Assembly (NCBI RefSeq): GCF_017744695.1 | Contig: NZ_JAGIAS010000008.1 | Coordinates: 141,082 to 205,081 of the forward strand | From: Dyadobacter sp. | GTDB lineage: Bacteria > Bacteroidota > Bacteroidia > Cytophagales > Spirosomataceae | Direction of reading: 5' to 3' | DNA length: 64,000 nt | Part shown: positions 24,038 through 34,109 of the stretch, piece after piece | Position numbering within the stretch: the stretch's first letter is position 1 | Layout: every line of letters starts with the position of its first letter | Notes under the pieces: generated by a model | Database searches by the model: none | What the model saw: only the letters and a program-made list of their open reading frames with translations | What the model was told of the DNA's origin: nothing | Translations under genes and position numbers: made by a program

Positions 24038-25864
24038 TTATTTCGGTATCTCCGTTAACGGGGGGACATTCTTCTCATACCCCGCATATCCCTTGTTCTG
24101 GTTGATCCTCGCCTGCGTGTTGCCATCGATCGCCGATTGCGGGATAGGCCACAACACATGGTAGGGGCTCATCGTGTATTCGTCGGCGTGGCGCGTTTTT
24201 ACACCTTTATTATAAAAATCGCTTTTCTCCATGACCCGGTCATAGAAATAATTGTCGTCAGAGAACTTGTCGAGGCTGTATGTCTTGCCATTTGGTGCCG
24301 GCTTACCGGTTTGCGCGAAAATATAGGCAATGCGCGTCAGCTCGGTTTTGCGGGGCTCTTCAAAATACAATTCACGCGCACGTTCGTCGAGGATCGTCCC
24401 AATATTGATTTTACCGGCTGCCAGCGGCGCACAGTTGGCGCGGGCTCGTACGACATTGACATCTTCAGCTGCTTTCGCCATGTCACCTTTCCATGCATAC
24501 GCCTCCGCACGCAGGAGGTAAGTTTCAGCCAACCTGAAAACGTACCAATCCGAATTACCTCCCTGCGGCTGCACGCGTAACGGGTCTTCCACGAAGAGTT
24601 TATAATTCGGCCAATCGAACCAGTTCCGGATAGTATCGATGGTCAGTACCACGCCTTCCGCGTTTTTGAGCTGCAAAGGCTTGCCGTAATAGCTGTCTTC
24701 CCCTTTTATAGCCGGATTGTTGTAGTATATATCTTCCATGCGAACCCAGTTTCCCGGCGCGTGACGCAAGTCGTTTTTGTCATCCCAAATCTGGTTCTGA
24801 GAGTAATCGGTCGGGCGCAAACGTCCGATCCCGCGGCCGTACTTAACCACCTGGTCTATCTCAATACCGTATGTATCAATCGTCCCGCGGTTTCCATTCG
24901 GAGTATTAATGTTGTTAAACCAAAGCGGAACGGCATTGCGCATGATAAGCATACCGCCCTCCACATTTCCTTCGATATTCAACCGGTCGATTACCAGCAT
25001 CAACCCTTCGGTATTCGCTGCGATTGCCTTGTTTTGTGGCCGGTGCAAATCCCAGATCACATTCCGGCTCGCGTCGTTGGCGTTCGCTCCGAAACGAGAG
25101 GTCATCAGTTTGTGCGTACCGCCATCGATCACATTCGTGGCGGACTTGATCGCGTCGTCGAACAATCCCAATGCCAAATTCACTTTCGTCAACAAATGGC
25201 TCACGGAGCCCTTGTTCACCATTCCCTTATCCGTTACGGCAGGCACCCATTGTTCCGCAAATTCCAGGTCCTCCTTCATTTTTTTAAGGATTACCTCACG
25301 CTTCGTGGTTTGGAAATCGAGCTTCGGACCGTTAATTTCTGTCAGGATCAATGGCACATCGCCAAATTGCTGCGTCAGCCGGTAGTAGCGCGCGGCGCGG
25401 TGGAAATAGGCCGCACCCAGCAGCTCGTTTTTCTCCTGCTCGCTTTTATAAGTAGGCAAATCGATCCGGGAAATGGCCGTGTTGGCATACTTGATCCCTT
25501 TATAACCTTCCAGCCAGTACCAGCCGATCCGATTGTAATCAATGTGGTTCAACTGCGCGTCCGGCGTGATGAGAAGGTTCAGATTTTGCGCCGGGCCGGA
25601 TTTATCGGTCGTACCTTCGACGGCGATATCCGAAAAGATCGATTCGGTGATCATCGGCATCGCGTCGCCATACCATTCCAGGCGCAGGTTGCGCTCGCAC
25701 GCGACGAGCGTCGCTTTTAACCCACCGATATCTTTGAATGTCAGCTCCGGCTCATAAAAAGAAAGTGGCTCGGGTTTCAGCCAGGTTTCCTTGCAGGAGG
25801 TAATGGCCGTTCCCGTGCCCAGCAAGGCCAATACCAGTATATATTTGGATGTTTGATTAAACAT
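24038..25864 (-). CDS. SusD/RagB family nutrient-binding lipoprotein
   Basis: A 608-residue outer-membrane lipoprotein with lipobox ITSC (Cys24) and the SusD helical fold. N-terminal TPR-like segments include WYWLEGYKGIKYANTAISRI and LGAAYFHRAARYYRLTQQFGDVPL. The C-terminal RagB region has WYVFRLAETYLLRAEAYAWKGDMAKAAEDVNVVRARA and ARELYFEEPRKTELTRIA. It caps the partner SusC barrel and captures substrate at the surface. It follows its SusC gene by 27 bases. Together with the downstream enzymes the likely ligand is an oligosaccharide or glycoside, which cannot be identified here. Confidence 0.95.
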   Translation of the reverse strand: MFNQTSKYILVLALLGTGTAITSCKETWLKPEPLSFYEPELTFKDIGGLKATLVACERNLRLEWYGDAMPMITESIFSDIAVEGTTDKSGPAQNLNLLITPDAQLNHIDYNRIGWYWLEGYKGIKYANTAISRIDLPTYKSEQEKNELLGAAYFHRAARYYRLTQQFGDVPLILTEINGPKLDFQTTKREVILKKMKEDLEFAEQWVPAVTDKGMVNKGSVSHLLTKVNLALGLFDDAIKSATNVIDGGTHKLMTSRFGANANDASRNVIWDLHRPQNKAIAANTEGLMLVIDRLNIEGNVEGGMLIMRNAVPLWFNNINTPNGNRGTIDTYGIEIDQVVKYGRGIGRLRPTDYSQNQIWDDKNDLRHAPGNWVRMEDIYYNNPAIKGEDSYYGKPLQLKNAEGVVLTIDTIRNWFDWPNYKLFVEDPLRVQPQGGNSDWYVFRLAETYLLRAEAYAWKGDMAKAAEDVNVVRARANCAPLAAGKINIGTILDERARELYFEEPRKTELTRIAYIFAQTGKPAPNGKTYSLDKFSDDNYFYDRVMEKSDFYNKGVKTRHADEYTMSPYHVLWPIPQSAIDGNTQARINQNKGYAGYEKNVPPLTEIPK

Positions 25865-25891
25865 AATGCATGCAGTTTTGTATGATAGTGA

Positions 25892-28800
25892 TTACAGGGT
25901 AATGTCCAACCCGATGGTATAAATGCGCGGACTGGGGACCGATGTGGCAATGCTGTTGTTGGTCGTGCCATTTGTTCCATTCTCCGGATCCCAGAAGTTC
26001 CATTGCGGCGCCCAGAAGCCGATATTGCGGACATTACCATAAATGCGCAGATTCTGAACGGCCACTTTTTGCGAAACGGCTTTCGGGACCGTGTAGGCCA
26101 CGGAGAGGTTTTCAAACCGGACAAATGATTTGCTTCTGTAAACCGCATAGCCCGTCGCCGACCCCTCGCTGGAATACAGCCTCGCCCATTCGTTGGAGCG
26201 ATTTTCCTCCGTCCAGTAAGGGAACACATAGGAACTGGTCCGGTCCACGAAGCCGTCGCGGTTCTTCATCTGGTTAAACGTCCCTTTCTGTCCCCAATAG
26301 GAATAGATCATGAATGAAACATCCAGACTTTTGAACAGTTTGAATTCATTGCGCAGCGTCCAGCGGAAACGTGGGGAAGTATAACCAAGAAACTCCTTGT
26401 CGTCGTTTGTGAACTTGCCGTCGTTATTCACGTCTTTCAGCTTGAAATCCCCTGGTTTTACGCCATATTTGGCAGCTTCGGCTTCCTCCTCCTTCTGCCA
26501 GACGCCCAGGATCCGGTAGTTCCATATCTCATCGAGCGCGTGGCCGATGAACCAGCGGTTGGTAACATCATCTGCCTCCCTACGACCGGTAACCTTGCCC
26601 GAACCGTCTTTGATATCGACGTAGTTGCCATACAAATGCACGATTTTGTTGCGATTGAGCTGGAAGTTGAAAGTACTCCGCCAGGTAAAGTTTTCACGAC
26701 GCATATTGTTGGAATTCAAACTGATTTCCAGCCCCTTGTTCCGCACTTCACCAAGGTTATCCCAAACGTTGTCAAATCCCAGCACATTGGGTAATGCGCG
26801 TTTCACCAGCAAGTCTTTGGTAGTCGACTTATAAAATTCGATGCTTCCGTCGACCAGATTGTTAAACAATGCAAAGTCAAATCCGACGTTCAATGCATTT
26901 GTTTTCTCCCATTTCAAATTCGGGTTGGCCATCCGGCTTACATAAAGCTGGCTGACCTGGTACACGGTGCCGTCGGGCTTCACATGCAGGTATTTGCCGC
27001 TTGCGAGGTCAGCCAGCGCATCGTAACGCGGGATATCACGGTTGCCGTTGTTGCCGTATGAAAGCCGCAGTTTTCCATAGCTTAGCCACTTGGAGTGCAG
27101 GAACGCTTCATCTGTAAACACCCAACCTATTGCCGCTGATGAAAATACTGCCCGTGGGTTCTTCTGTCCGAAAGCAGAATACCCATCCCGCCGGCTCGAC
27201 AACGTCAGCATGTATTTGTCCTTGAACGAATAGAACAGGCGTGCCATTAATGCGTCGCCGGTACTGGTCTGATCGTCGGTATAAACAACCGGCAGACCAC
27301 CTGCCTGCATATTATGGTACCCCAGAACGTCTGTCGGTGCAAAACCTTTGTTGGAAATACTGTCGCGCCAGCTTTTAAAGCGCTCGGCATTGGCCAGAAA
27401 AGTCAGGTCAATCTGATGTTTCCCGGCGATAGTTTTGTTCCATTTCAGGATATTATCGACCTGCCAGTTGAACACGGTCGAATCCTTACGTGACGCTCTT
27501 CCACCCTCGGCCGCCCATTCGGTATGCTTGGCAGATTCGGCATTGTAGCGGTGTGTATAGTCGAAACGGGGGGTGAAATTGATTTGGTAACTAAATCCGA
27601 ACGGCAGGGTCACCTTCGCAAAAAGAACGGAATTCAATGTCTGCGCGCCCTGGTCACGCTTGATGAAACTCGGCGCGTAGTAAGGATGGTTTCCTCCGGC
27701 CGCTTCCCCGTTGGGTCGCCAGGAATAATTGCCATTGGCGTCGAATTCCGAACCCCAGGGTGACAGGACCCTAGCCAGGTCATAGTTCACAGGCACCTGA
27801 CTTTCATCCCGCCTCGCAAATTGCGTGTTCATCCCCACCGACAGATGCCTGTTCACTTTTCCTTCCAGGTTCAGTCGCGCCCGAACCGTGCCGTATTTAT
27901 CGCCGACTACGATGCCTTCGTTATTCAAATACCCCAAAGACATATAGTAGGAGACGCGATCGCTACGCCCGGAAAGGCTCACGGTATGATCTTGCCGGAA
28001 ACCCTTTTGAAATACTTTGGAATACCAATCCACGCTTTTGCCGTCCTTGTAATTCTGGATTTCCGCAGGCTGCATGCCCAGCCGTTGGAGCCAGACGGTC
28101 GTCGGGTCGCCCTTGGAACCATCGTAAGCGAGCCATTGGTCCAATGTTACACCGGCGGGAAGCTTGTTCGGATCGGCGAAGCGCGCGGGCTCTGCCGTCG
28201 CATTGATGTTCCGCATTACTTCCTGCCGCCAACTGATAAATCCCTGCGGGCTGAGTACCGGCTGATTTCTCGCAACTTCGGCGAACCCGAAATTGCTGTT
28301 TATATTAATCACCGGCTTTCCTTCCTTGCCCCTTTTGGTGGTTATCAGAATCACACCGCTGGCTGCTTTGGCCCCAAACACCGACGAAGAGCTTGCATCC
28401 TTCAATACATCGATCGTTTCGATATCATTGGGGTTCACATCTTCCAAACCACCGTTGTAAATTGTGCCATCGAGTACAATCAACGGGGTGGAGCCTGCAT
28501 TGATGGAGTTCTGGCCCCGCACCGAGAGATTCCCGCCGCCTTTCGCGGAAGTCGAAAACCCGACATTCATGCCCGGTACATTCCCGCGCAAGACATCCTG
28601 TACCGATTGCGGGTTTTCATTTTCCAGCCGGGTTGCATTCACTTGTGAGACCGCCCCGGTGAGATCCCGTTTCTTTTGCGTACCGTAGCCAACAACTACG
28701 ACTTCGTTAAGCGTTTTCAGGTCCGTGGCCAGCGAGATGTCAACCACACTCGCATTGCCGGTTTCCTGCTCTTGCGTGACATATCCGACGGCCGAAAATA

Positions 28801-29089
28801 CCAGTACCGCCGAACTGCCGGCGATTTCGATAGAGTACTTGCCGTCCGCATTGGTTGTCGTGCCCTGGTTTGTCCCTTTGACAACGACCGTTACACCCGG
28901 GATGGGCGTATTTCCATCTTTGGCCAAGACAGTACCGGTAACAGTTTTCTCGGCTTGCATTACATGGCCAAGCTTCGCGACCGGATTCGCGGCGACACTG
29001 GCGGGCACCGGTGGATGCATGCATATCGCACATATGCATAGTCCGCTCATGCGTCGCAAGGAGGTAAAAAATCCTTTTGTGATGTGCAT
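25892..29089 (-). CDS. SusC/RagA TonB-linked outer membrane transporter
   Basis: A 1065-residue transporter. After a signal region it has a carboxypeptidase-regulatory-like domain (TVTGTVLAKDGNTPIPGVTV), the TonB-box-like EVVVVGYGTQKKRDLTG, a plug (VQDVLRGNVPGMNVG, PLIVLDGTIYNGGLEDV, VFGAKAASGVILITTKRG) and a 22-strand barrel ending PSPRIYTIGLDITL. It imports SusD-captured substrate using TonB energy. The start at 29089 (MHITKGFFTSLRR) is preferred over a longer reading to 29185 that lacks a signal. It has no STN domain, so it does not signal to a FecR. Its promoter should lie in 29090-29230, after a terminator. Confidence 0.95.
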   Translation of the reverse strand: MHITKGFFTSLRRMSGLCICAICMHPPVPASVAANPVAKLGHVMQAEKTVTGTVLAKDGNTPIPGVTVVVKGTNQGTTTNADGKYSIEIAGSSAVLVFSAVGYVTQEQETGNASVVDISLATDLKTLNEVVVVGYGTQKKRDLTGAVSQVNATRLENENPQSVQDVLRGNVPGMNVGFSTSAKGGGNLSVRGQNSINAGSTPLIVLDGTIYNGGLEDVNPNDIETIDVLKDASSSSVFGAKAASGVILITTKRGKEGKPVININSNFGFAEVARNQPVLSPQGFISWRQEVMRNINATAEPARFADPNKLPAGVTLDQWLAYDGSKGDPTTVWLQRLGMQPAEIQNYKDGKSVDWYSKVFQKGFRQDHTVSLSGRSDRVSYYMSLGYLNNEGIVVGDKYGTVRARLNLEGKVNRHLSVGMNTQFARRDESQVPVNYDLARVLSPWGSEFDANGNYSWRPNGEAAGGNHPYYAPSFIKRDQGAQTLNSVLFAKVTLPFGFSYQINFTPRFDYTHRYNAESAKHTEWAAEGGRASRKDSTVFNWQVDNILKWNKTIAGKHQIDLTFLANAERFKSWRDSISNKGFAPTDVLGYHNMQAGGLPVVYTDDQTSTGDALMARLFYSFKDKYMLTLSSRRDGYSAFGQKNPRAVFSSAAIGWVFTDEAFLHSKWLSYGKLRLSYGNNGNRDIPRYDALADLASGKYLHVKPDGTVYQVSQLYVSRMANPNLKWEKTNALNVGFDFALFNNLVDGSIEFYKSTTKDLLVKRALPNVLGFDNVWDNLGEVRNKGLEISLNSNNMRRENFTWRSTFNFQLNRNKIVHLYGNYVDIKDGSGKVTGRREADDVTNRWFIGHALDEIWNYRILGVWQKEEEAEAAKYGVKPGDFKLKDVNNDGKFTNDDKEFLGYTSPRFRWTLRNEFKLFKSLDVSFMIYSYWGQKGTFNQMKNRDGFVDRTSSYVFPYWTEENRSNEWARLYSSEGSATGYAVYRSKSFVRFENLSVAYTVPKAVSQKVAVQNLRIYGNVRNIGFWAPQWNFWDPENGTNGTTNNSIATSVPSPRIYTIGLDITL

Positions 29090-29231
29090 AGGTAAGTGGA
29101 TTAAGATGATGTTATAGGTGAAATATACCACCCTGACGCCACCCATTCCAGCCCGCACACACGCAGAATAAGTCCTAATTTTCAACCGGATAGTACCATT
29201 GATTCTCCGGTAGGTTTTTTTTCAGGTACCC

Positions 29232-29275
29232 TTTCAAAAAACAAAAAAGGATGGCTGCACCAGGCAACCATCCTT
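29232..29275 (-). terminator. Terminator after second SusC/SusD operon
   Basis: 8-bp stem AAGGATGG / CCATCCTT with a partly paired 13-base loop, followed on the minus strand by a TTTTGTTTTTT tract, 24 bases after the SusD stop. The remaining bases to 29089 show no gene. Confidence 0.8.
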
Positions 29276-29298
29276 ACTAAAATTGAGTGACGAACCGA

Positions 29299-30966
29299 TC
29301 AATATCCGGTGTTCTGCGGAAAGACCGATTTGCCGTCCGATGTTTTGGCACTGCGGTCGATCTGGGTTTGAGGGATCGGCCTCAATGCGTGATACGCTTG
29401 GATCGCCGAAGCCTGCGGGTTGTATTTTTTCACCCTCTCCACAAGCAGTCCCCAGCGCTTCAAGTCCACCCAGCGGGTTTGCTCGCCAGCCAGCTCCCGT
29501 GCACGTTCCTCGATAATCGTTTCCATTGTCAGGTCCTTCGCGTCGATCAGCATTTTGTCCTTCTTGCCAGGCCAGCCGGCACGGTATCTTACCATATTAA
29601 TGGCTTCGGCAGCACCTGCTTTATCGCCCGATTGCAACAACGCCTCGGCAAGCATCAGGTAAACATCCGCCAGACGCACCACATAGTAATCGCGGCTACC
29701 TGGTTCATAAGTCATGTCAGGGCGTTTCGAATCAAAGAACTTCTGCAAGGTCGGGAACAATGCTTCCGAGTATTTGCTAGGCACAAGCACCTGGTATTTT
29801 TTTGTAGCACGTACCTCTTTTGACATTTCATAGCCCGGAATGAAAATCGCCGTATCGCCAGCTGCAAACGTTACTTTGGTTTTGGAATCATCAAATGACG
29901 CCGCATTGTAAGTTCCCGGATTGTTGGACAACCACGTGTCACGGAAAGTCTTTTTATAGCGCGAGTCGTTGACGCGATCAGCGAAGACGGTATTGAGCAG
30001 GTATTCGGTCGGTCTCAGACGCTTGAAAGGGCGTCCCCAATACACGTCGCGCTTCATACCGGGCTGCACATCGTACTGCATCCCGAAATAGAGGTGCAAG
30101 CTGTTACCGGTTCCGTTTGTCAAAGCATCGGTTGTGTATTGCACCGCAAATACTACCTCGGCATGGTTCTGATTGTTTTCATCGAACACCGCCGAGAAAT
30201 CGTCGAGCAGTTTGTAACCATATTTGGTAGAAACCTCTTTCAGAAGGTCAGCTGCTTTGGTAAAATCGTCCGGTGCTTTTTCTGTTGAATACCCTTTTGC
30301 CAGATATACCTTCGCCAGCAACGCCTGCGCGTGAGGCTTCGTCGCGCGGCCATAGTCGCTCGACTGTGCTTTCGCTTCCAGGTCATTAACCGCATCGCTC
30401 AGATCTTTGATAATCGCCGCATACATTTCTGCATCGGTCGCACGCTTGGTTTCCTTGGTTGGAAGCACCGTTTCCGTCAGACGGAGATCTACGCCGCCAT
30501 ACTGCTGGTGCAGGAGGTAATAATAATGTCCGCGCAGGAATTTGGCTTCGGCAACACGCAGCTTTTTAACATTATCCGCAACACCCACCACATTCGGAGC
30601 ACGTTCGATGACCGCATTACAAGTGTTGATCCCTTTGTAAAGCTCATCCCAGGTTGTCGCCAAGTAATCCACTGTCGGGTTCAGCTGGCCGTCGTAGAAA
30701 TGGAAGCCTTTGTAACCGCCATCCGCACCTGTTGCATAGATATCCGTACCATACTCGGTCAAGGTCAGTCCTTGCTGGGTTGCGTAGTAAAAACGCAGCG
30801 ATGAGTAAGCGGCCTTCACACCGTCCTCAAATCCTTTGGCAGTATTCAAATAATCGTTACCTACACCGGAGATGATGTTCTCATCGAGCACATCTTTACA
30901 CCCCTGCCCTGCCAGCATCAGCGCTGCCATCCCGCACACCACAATCGATTTTCTTATATTTTTCAT
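29299..30966 (-). CDS. SusD/RagB family nutrient-binding lipoprotein
   Basis: A 555-residue SusD-like lipoprotein with lipobox LAGQGC (Cys23). SusD blocks are TTWDELYKGINTCNAVIERA, EAKFLRGHYYYLLHQQYGGVDL and AQALLAKVYLAKGY. The RagB end reads YYVVRLADVYLMLAEALLQSGDKAGAAEAINMVRYRAG, followed by ERARELAGEQTRWVDLKRWG and YHALRPIPQTQID. It should cover the SusC transporter encoded 35 bases upstream. It differs clearly from the SusD at 24038-25864 and the pairs are not recent duplicates. Ligand unknown. The operon ends at the terminator at 29232-29275. Confidence 0.95.
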   Translation of the reverse strand: MKNIRKSIVVCGMAALMLAGQGCKDVLDENIISGVGNDYLNTAKGFEDGVKAAYSSLRFYYATQQGLTLTEYGTDIYATGADGGYKGFHFYDGQLNPTVDYLATTWDELYKGINTCNAVIERAPNVVGVADNVKKLRVAEAKFLRGHYYYLLHQQYGGVDLRLTETVLPTKETKRATDAEMYAAIIKDLSDAVNDLEAKAQSSDYGRATKPHAQALLAKVYLAKGYSTEKAPDDFTKAADLLKEVSTKYGYKLLDDFSAVFDENNQNHAEVVFAVQYTTDALTNGTGNSLHLYFGMQYDVQPGMKRDVYWGRPFKRLRPTEYLLNTVFADRVNDSRYKKTFRDTWLSNNPGTYNAASFDDSKTKVTFAAGDTAIFIPGYEMSKEVRATKKYQVLVPSKYSEALFPTLQKFFDSKRPDMTYEPGSRDYYVVRLADVYLMLAEALLQSGDKAGAAEAINMVRYRAGWPGKKDKMLIDAKDLTMETIIEERARELAGEQTRWVDLKRWGLLVERVKKYNPQASAIQAYHALRPIPQTQIDRSAKTSDGKSVFPQNTGY

Positions 30967-31001
30967 TTGTCAGTATCTTTTAAAATTTCAAAACCAGGCC
31001 G

Positions 31002-34000
31002 TTAGAATTTCGCATTCACGCCGAATGTGATCACCATCGTAGCAGGCGTTACACCGGTACCACCCGCAGCAAGGCCGGTAGTTTCAGGGTCAACACCATT
31101 GTATTTGCTGCGGTATTTCGCCCAGATAAACGGCTGCTGAATGCTTGAATACAAACGTAGTGATTCCATTCCCAGTTTTTTCGACATCTCCGGTGTGAAA
31201 GTATAACCTACGTTTACGTTTCTCAGCTTCACGAATGTTCCGTCGAAGTAAGTAAGCGTGCTGCCGTAAACCGGGAATTCCTGGTTGCTTTTCGGACGCG
31301 GGAACTCGTTGGTCGGGTTATTGGGCGTCCAGTAATCCACTTTCATTTGCTGATAGCGGCCGGCCAATGCATTGTTGTTTCTGTGGAACTCGCTGCGGAT
31401 CAGGTTACCCACACGGGCAAAGAAGAAGAACGAAAAGTCGAAGCCTTTGAAATTGAAACGGTTGGTGATACCCGCACTGAAATCTGGAACGTCCGAACCG
31501 ATGATCTCGCGGTCGTTCGCATTGATCTTGCCGTCTCCATCGATGTCTTTCAGCTTGATCTGCCCCACTTCGCTGTTAACCGCTTTCGCAGCATCCGCTT
31601 CGTTGGTCTGCCAGATACCGATTTTCCGATAATCATAAACCGTGCTCAGTGGACGGCCAATGAACCAGCCGTTACCGAGGTCATCCACTTTTCCATTATA
31701 AAGCGACAGGATAGCTTCGGTGTTTTTGGTAAAAGTAAAGTCTGTGGTCCATTTGAAACCGCTGTTGGTATTGACGTTCGTAGTAGTAATGCCCAACTCG
31801 ATACCACGGTTACGGGTCTCACCTACGTTGCGGGTAACAGCGTTAAAACCGATCGATCCGGGAAGCTGGTCAGACAAAAGCAGGTCGGTAGTATTGGTCT
31901 GGTAAAACTCCAATGAACCTTGTACACGTCCGCGAACGAGGCTAAAATCGAGACCTACGTTGGCAGTAGCAGATGACTCCCATCGCAAATCCGCATTTCC
32001 GATCGTTCCGGGGCGGTAACCGTACGCCGCCGTTGTGTTCCATGCATAGCTGGTACGGCCAAGGAACGCCTGTGTCTGGTAAGGGGCCAAACCGGTGTTA
32101 CCCACTTTACCCCATCCCGCACGGACTTTCAATAAGTCTATCCAGCTTACGCCTTTGAGGAAATCCTCGTTACCGATATTCCAACCTACTGCGACTCCGG
32201 GGAAATTACCGTACTTGCTGTTTTCACCGAAACGGCTCGAACCATCGCGACGCATAGTTAAAGTAACGAGGTATTTATCGTTGTAATCGTAGTTCAAACG
32301 TCCCATGAAGGAGTTGATCGTCCACTCAACCAGGCCGCTGCTGGGAGAAAACACAGTTGTCGCTGCACCGAGATTATAGAAAGATTGCGTTTCAACGGGT
32401 ACCCCCTGTACCGACGATGTGAATGATTCGGTTCGGTCGCGCTGAATAGAGTGCAGCAAAGTGACATTCAGGTTATGCTTGCCGCCGAATGTTTTGGAAT
32501 AGTTGACGATGTTCTCCAAAGTCCAGTTGAAACCGATTGCATTGCCGGTGCTGGCTTGTGCATCCCCGCCCTTTCTGGCATTGGTCATAGAACCGACAAA
32601 ACGCCCGTAACGATAAATATTGAAATCCGGACCGAAGTTTACGCGGTATTTCAAACCAGGCAGGATGCTGAACTCCGTGTAAAGGCTATTGAAAATACGG
32701 TAACGCTTCATCTGATCAACCTGCGCGCCTTTCACCAGTTCCGCGAGCGGGTTGGTCAGCAAGGCGTCGTTGGTAGGGGAGAAAATCAGCTTGCCATTTT
32801 CGTCGTACGGCACTGCCAGCGGGTTCTGATTGATCGTCATACCGTAGGTGTTCAGGTTTTCACCGTTACGGATGCTGTTCATCATGTAGGACGAAAGGCC
32901 TACTTTCAGCCATTTGTTCACACTATGATCAATGTTCGCACGGAGTGAAAAGCGGGTGAAGTTTGCTTCTTTCACAACCCCTTTATCGCGGAAGTAACCA
33001 CCCGAAATATAGAATTGGGTACGGTCGCTTCCTCCCTGAATGCCTACCGAATGGCTTTGCATCATGCCGGTACCCACTACCAGGTCCTGCCAGTCGGTGC
33101 TGGTGCCGTTGGCGATACCTTTCGCCACGTTGGGGTCACCGCCCAATACCGCCACTTTCGCGTCGGCCTCTGCGTTGATCACGCCTGTCGGAATGGCATT
33201 GCCGGCAGCATCCTTATAACCGCCTGTTGCGCGGTACGCTTCCCGTACAAACTCGGCAAATTCGGGCCCACTAAATAGTTTTACTTTATCGAGTGCTTTG
33301 GAAACCCCCGCGTAACCATCGTAGCTCACGGTCGTTTTGCCTTTCTGGCCACCACGCTTGGTGGTCACGATCACGACCCCGTTCGCACCGCGCGAACCGT
33401 AGATCGCCGTCGCGGTAGCATCTTTCAAAACCTCCATCGACTGGATATCGCTGGGGTTAATATCTTCATAGCCTCCCGCCAACGGAATACCGTCCACTAC
33501 ATACAAAGGATCATTACCCGCATTGAACGAGCGGCGACCGCGGATCAGGATTTTCGGCACCGTTCCCGGCTTCGAACCCGACTGGGTCACGTCCACCCCG
33601 GCAGCACGGCCTTGCAGCGCCTGTCCGAGGTTGGTAATCGGCATTTCATTGATTTCCTTTGAACCCACCGACGAAATCGCGCCGGTCAGCTGGCTTTTCT
33701 TCTGCGTACCATAACCCACAACCACCACTTCCGTCAGTATCTTCTGATCGCTCGCCAGCACGACATCCACCACGCTTTTATTACCAACAGCAATTTCCTG
33801 CGTCACGAAACCCACTGCTGAAAACACGAGGACCGCATTGTCTTCCGGAATACTCATTTTGAAAATACCATCGGCATCCGTGTTGGTACCGCTTTTACTT
33901 CCTTTCAGTACTACCGAAACACCGGGAACGGGAAGGTTGTCTTCTACGGAAGTCACCTTTCCTGAAACTGTCCTGTCGATAACCCTGATGGTCGGATTTG

Positions 34001-34109
34001 AAGGCCTCATTGCATAGACCTGCCCTGTAAAACCCGTCATCACCGCACCAGCCATTGCCCAACGCATCATACAGTGGCCAATACTTGTAAAGTTTCTTTT
34101 CATACGCAT
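31002..34109 (-). CDS. SusC/RagA TonB-linked outer membrane transporter
   Basis: A 1035-residue transporter. The signal peptide covers about 1-34, then a carboxypeptidase-regulatory-like domain (VSGKVTSVEDNLPVPGVSVV), the TonB-box-like EVVVVGYGTQKKSQLTGAI, a plug (LGQALQGRAAGVDVTQSGSK, DPLYVVDGIPLAGGYEDI, IYGSRGANGVVIVTTKRG) and the barrel. No STN domain. Two in-frame ATGs (34109 and 34103) are possible; the second gives a cleaner signal peptide (MKRNFTSIGHCMMRW). It has its own 523-base upstream region with repeated TTACAAAT motifs, so it probably forms a separate two-gene operon with the next SusD. Confidence 0.95.
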   Translation of the reverse strand: MRMKRNFTSIGHCMMRWAMAGAVMTGFTGQVYAMRPSNPTIRVIDRTVSGKVTSVEDNLPVPGVSVVLKGSKSGTNTDADGIFKMSIPEDNAVLVFSAVGFVTQEIAVGNKSVVDVVLASDQKILTEVVVVGYGTQKKSQLTGAISSVGSKEINEMPITNLGQALQGRAAGVDVTQSGSKPGTVPKILIRGRRSFNAGNDPLYVVDGIPLAGGYEDINPSDIQSMEVLKDATATAIYGSRGANGVVIVTTKRGGQKGKTTVSYDGYAGVSKALDKVKLFSGPEFAEFVREAYRATGGYKDAAGNAIPTGVINAEADAKVAVLGGDPNVAKGIANGTSTDWQDLVVGTGMMQSHSVGIQGGSDRTQFYISGGYFRDKGVVKEANFTRFSLRANIDHSVNKWLKVGLSSYMMNSIRNGENLNTYGMTINQNPLAVPYDENGKLIFSPTNDALLTNPLAELVKGAQVDQMKRYRIFNSLYTEFSILPGLKYRVNFGPDFNIYRYGRFVGSMTNARKGGDAQASTGNAIGFNWTLENIVNYSKTFGGKHNLNVTLLHSIQRDRTESFTSSVQGVPVETQSFYNLGAATTVFSPSSGLVEWTINSFMGRLNYDYNDKYLVTLTMRRDGSSRFGENSKYGNFPGVAVGWNIGNEDFLKGVSWIDLLKVRAGWGKVGNTGLAPYQTQAFLGRTSYAWNTTAAYGYRPGTIGNADLRWESSATANVGLDFSLVRGRVQGSLEFYQTNTTDLLLSDQLPGSIGFNAVTRNVGETRNRGIELGITTTNVNTNSGFKWTTDFTFTKNTEAILSLYNGKVDDLGNGWFIGRPLSTVYDYRKIGIWQTNEADAAKAVNSEVGQIKLKDIDGDGKINANDREIIGSDVPDFSAGITNRFNFKGFDFSFFFFARVGNLIRSEFHRNNNALAGRYQQMKVDYWTPNNPTNEFPRPKSNQEFPVYGSTLTYFDGTFVKLRNVNVGYTFTPEMSKKLGMESLRLYSSIQQPFIWAKYRSKYNGVDPETTGLAAGGTGVTPATMVITFGVNAKF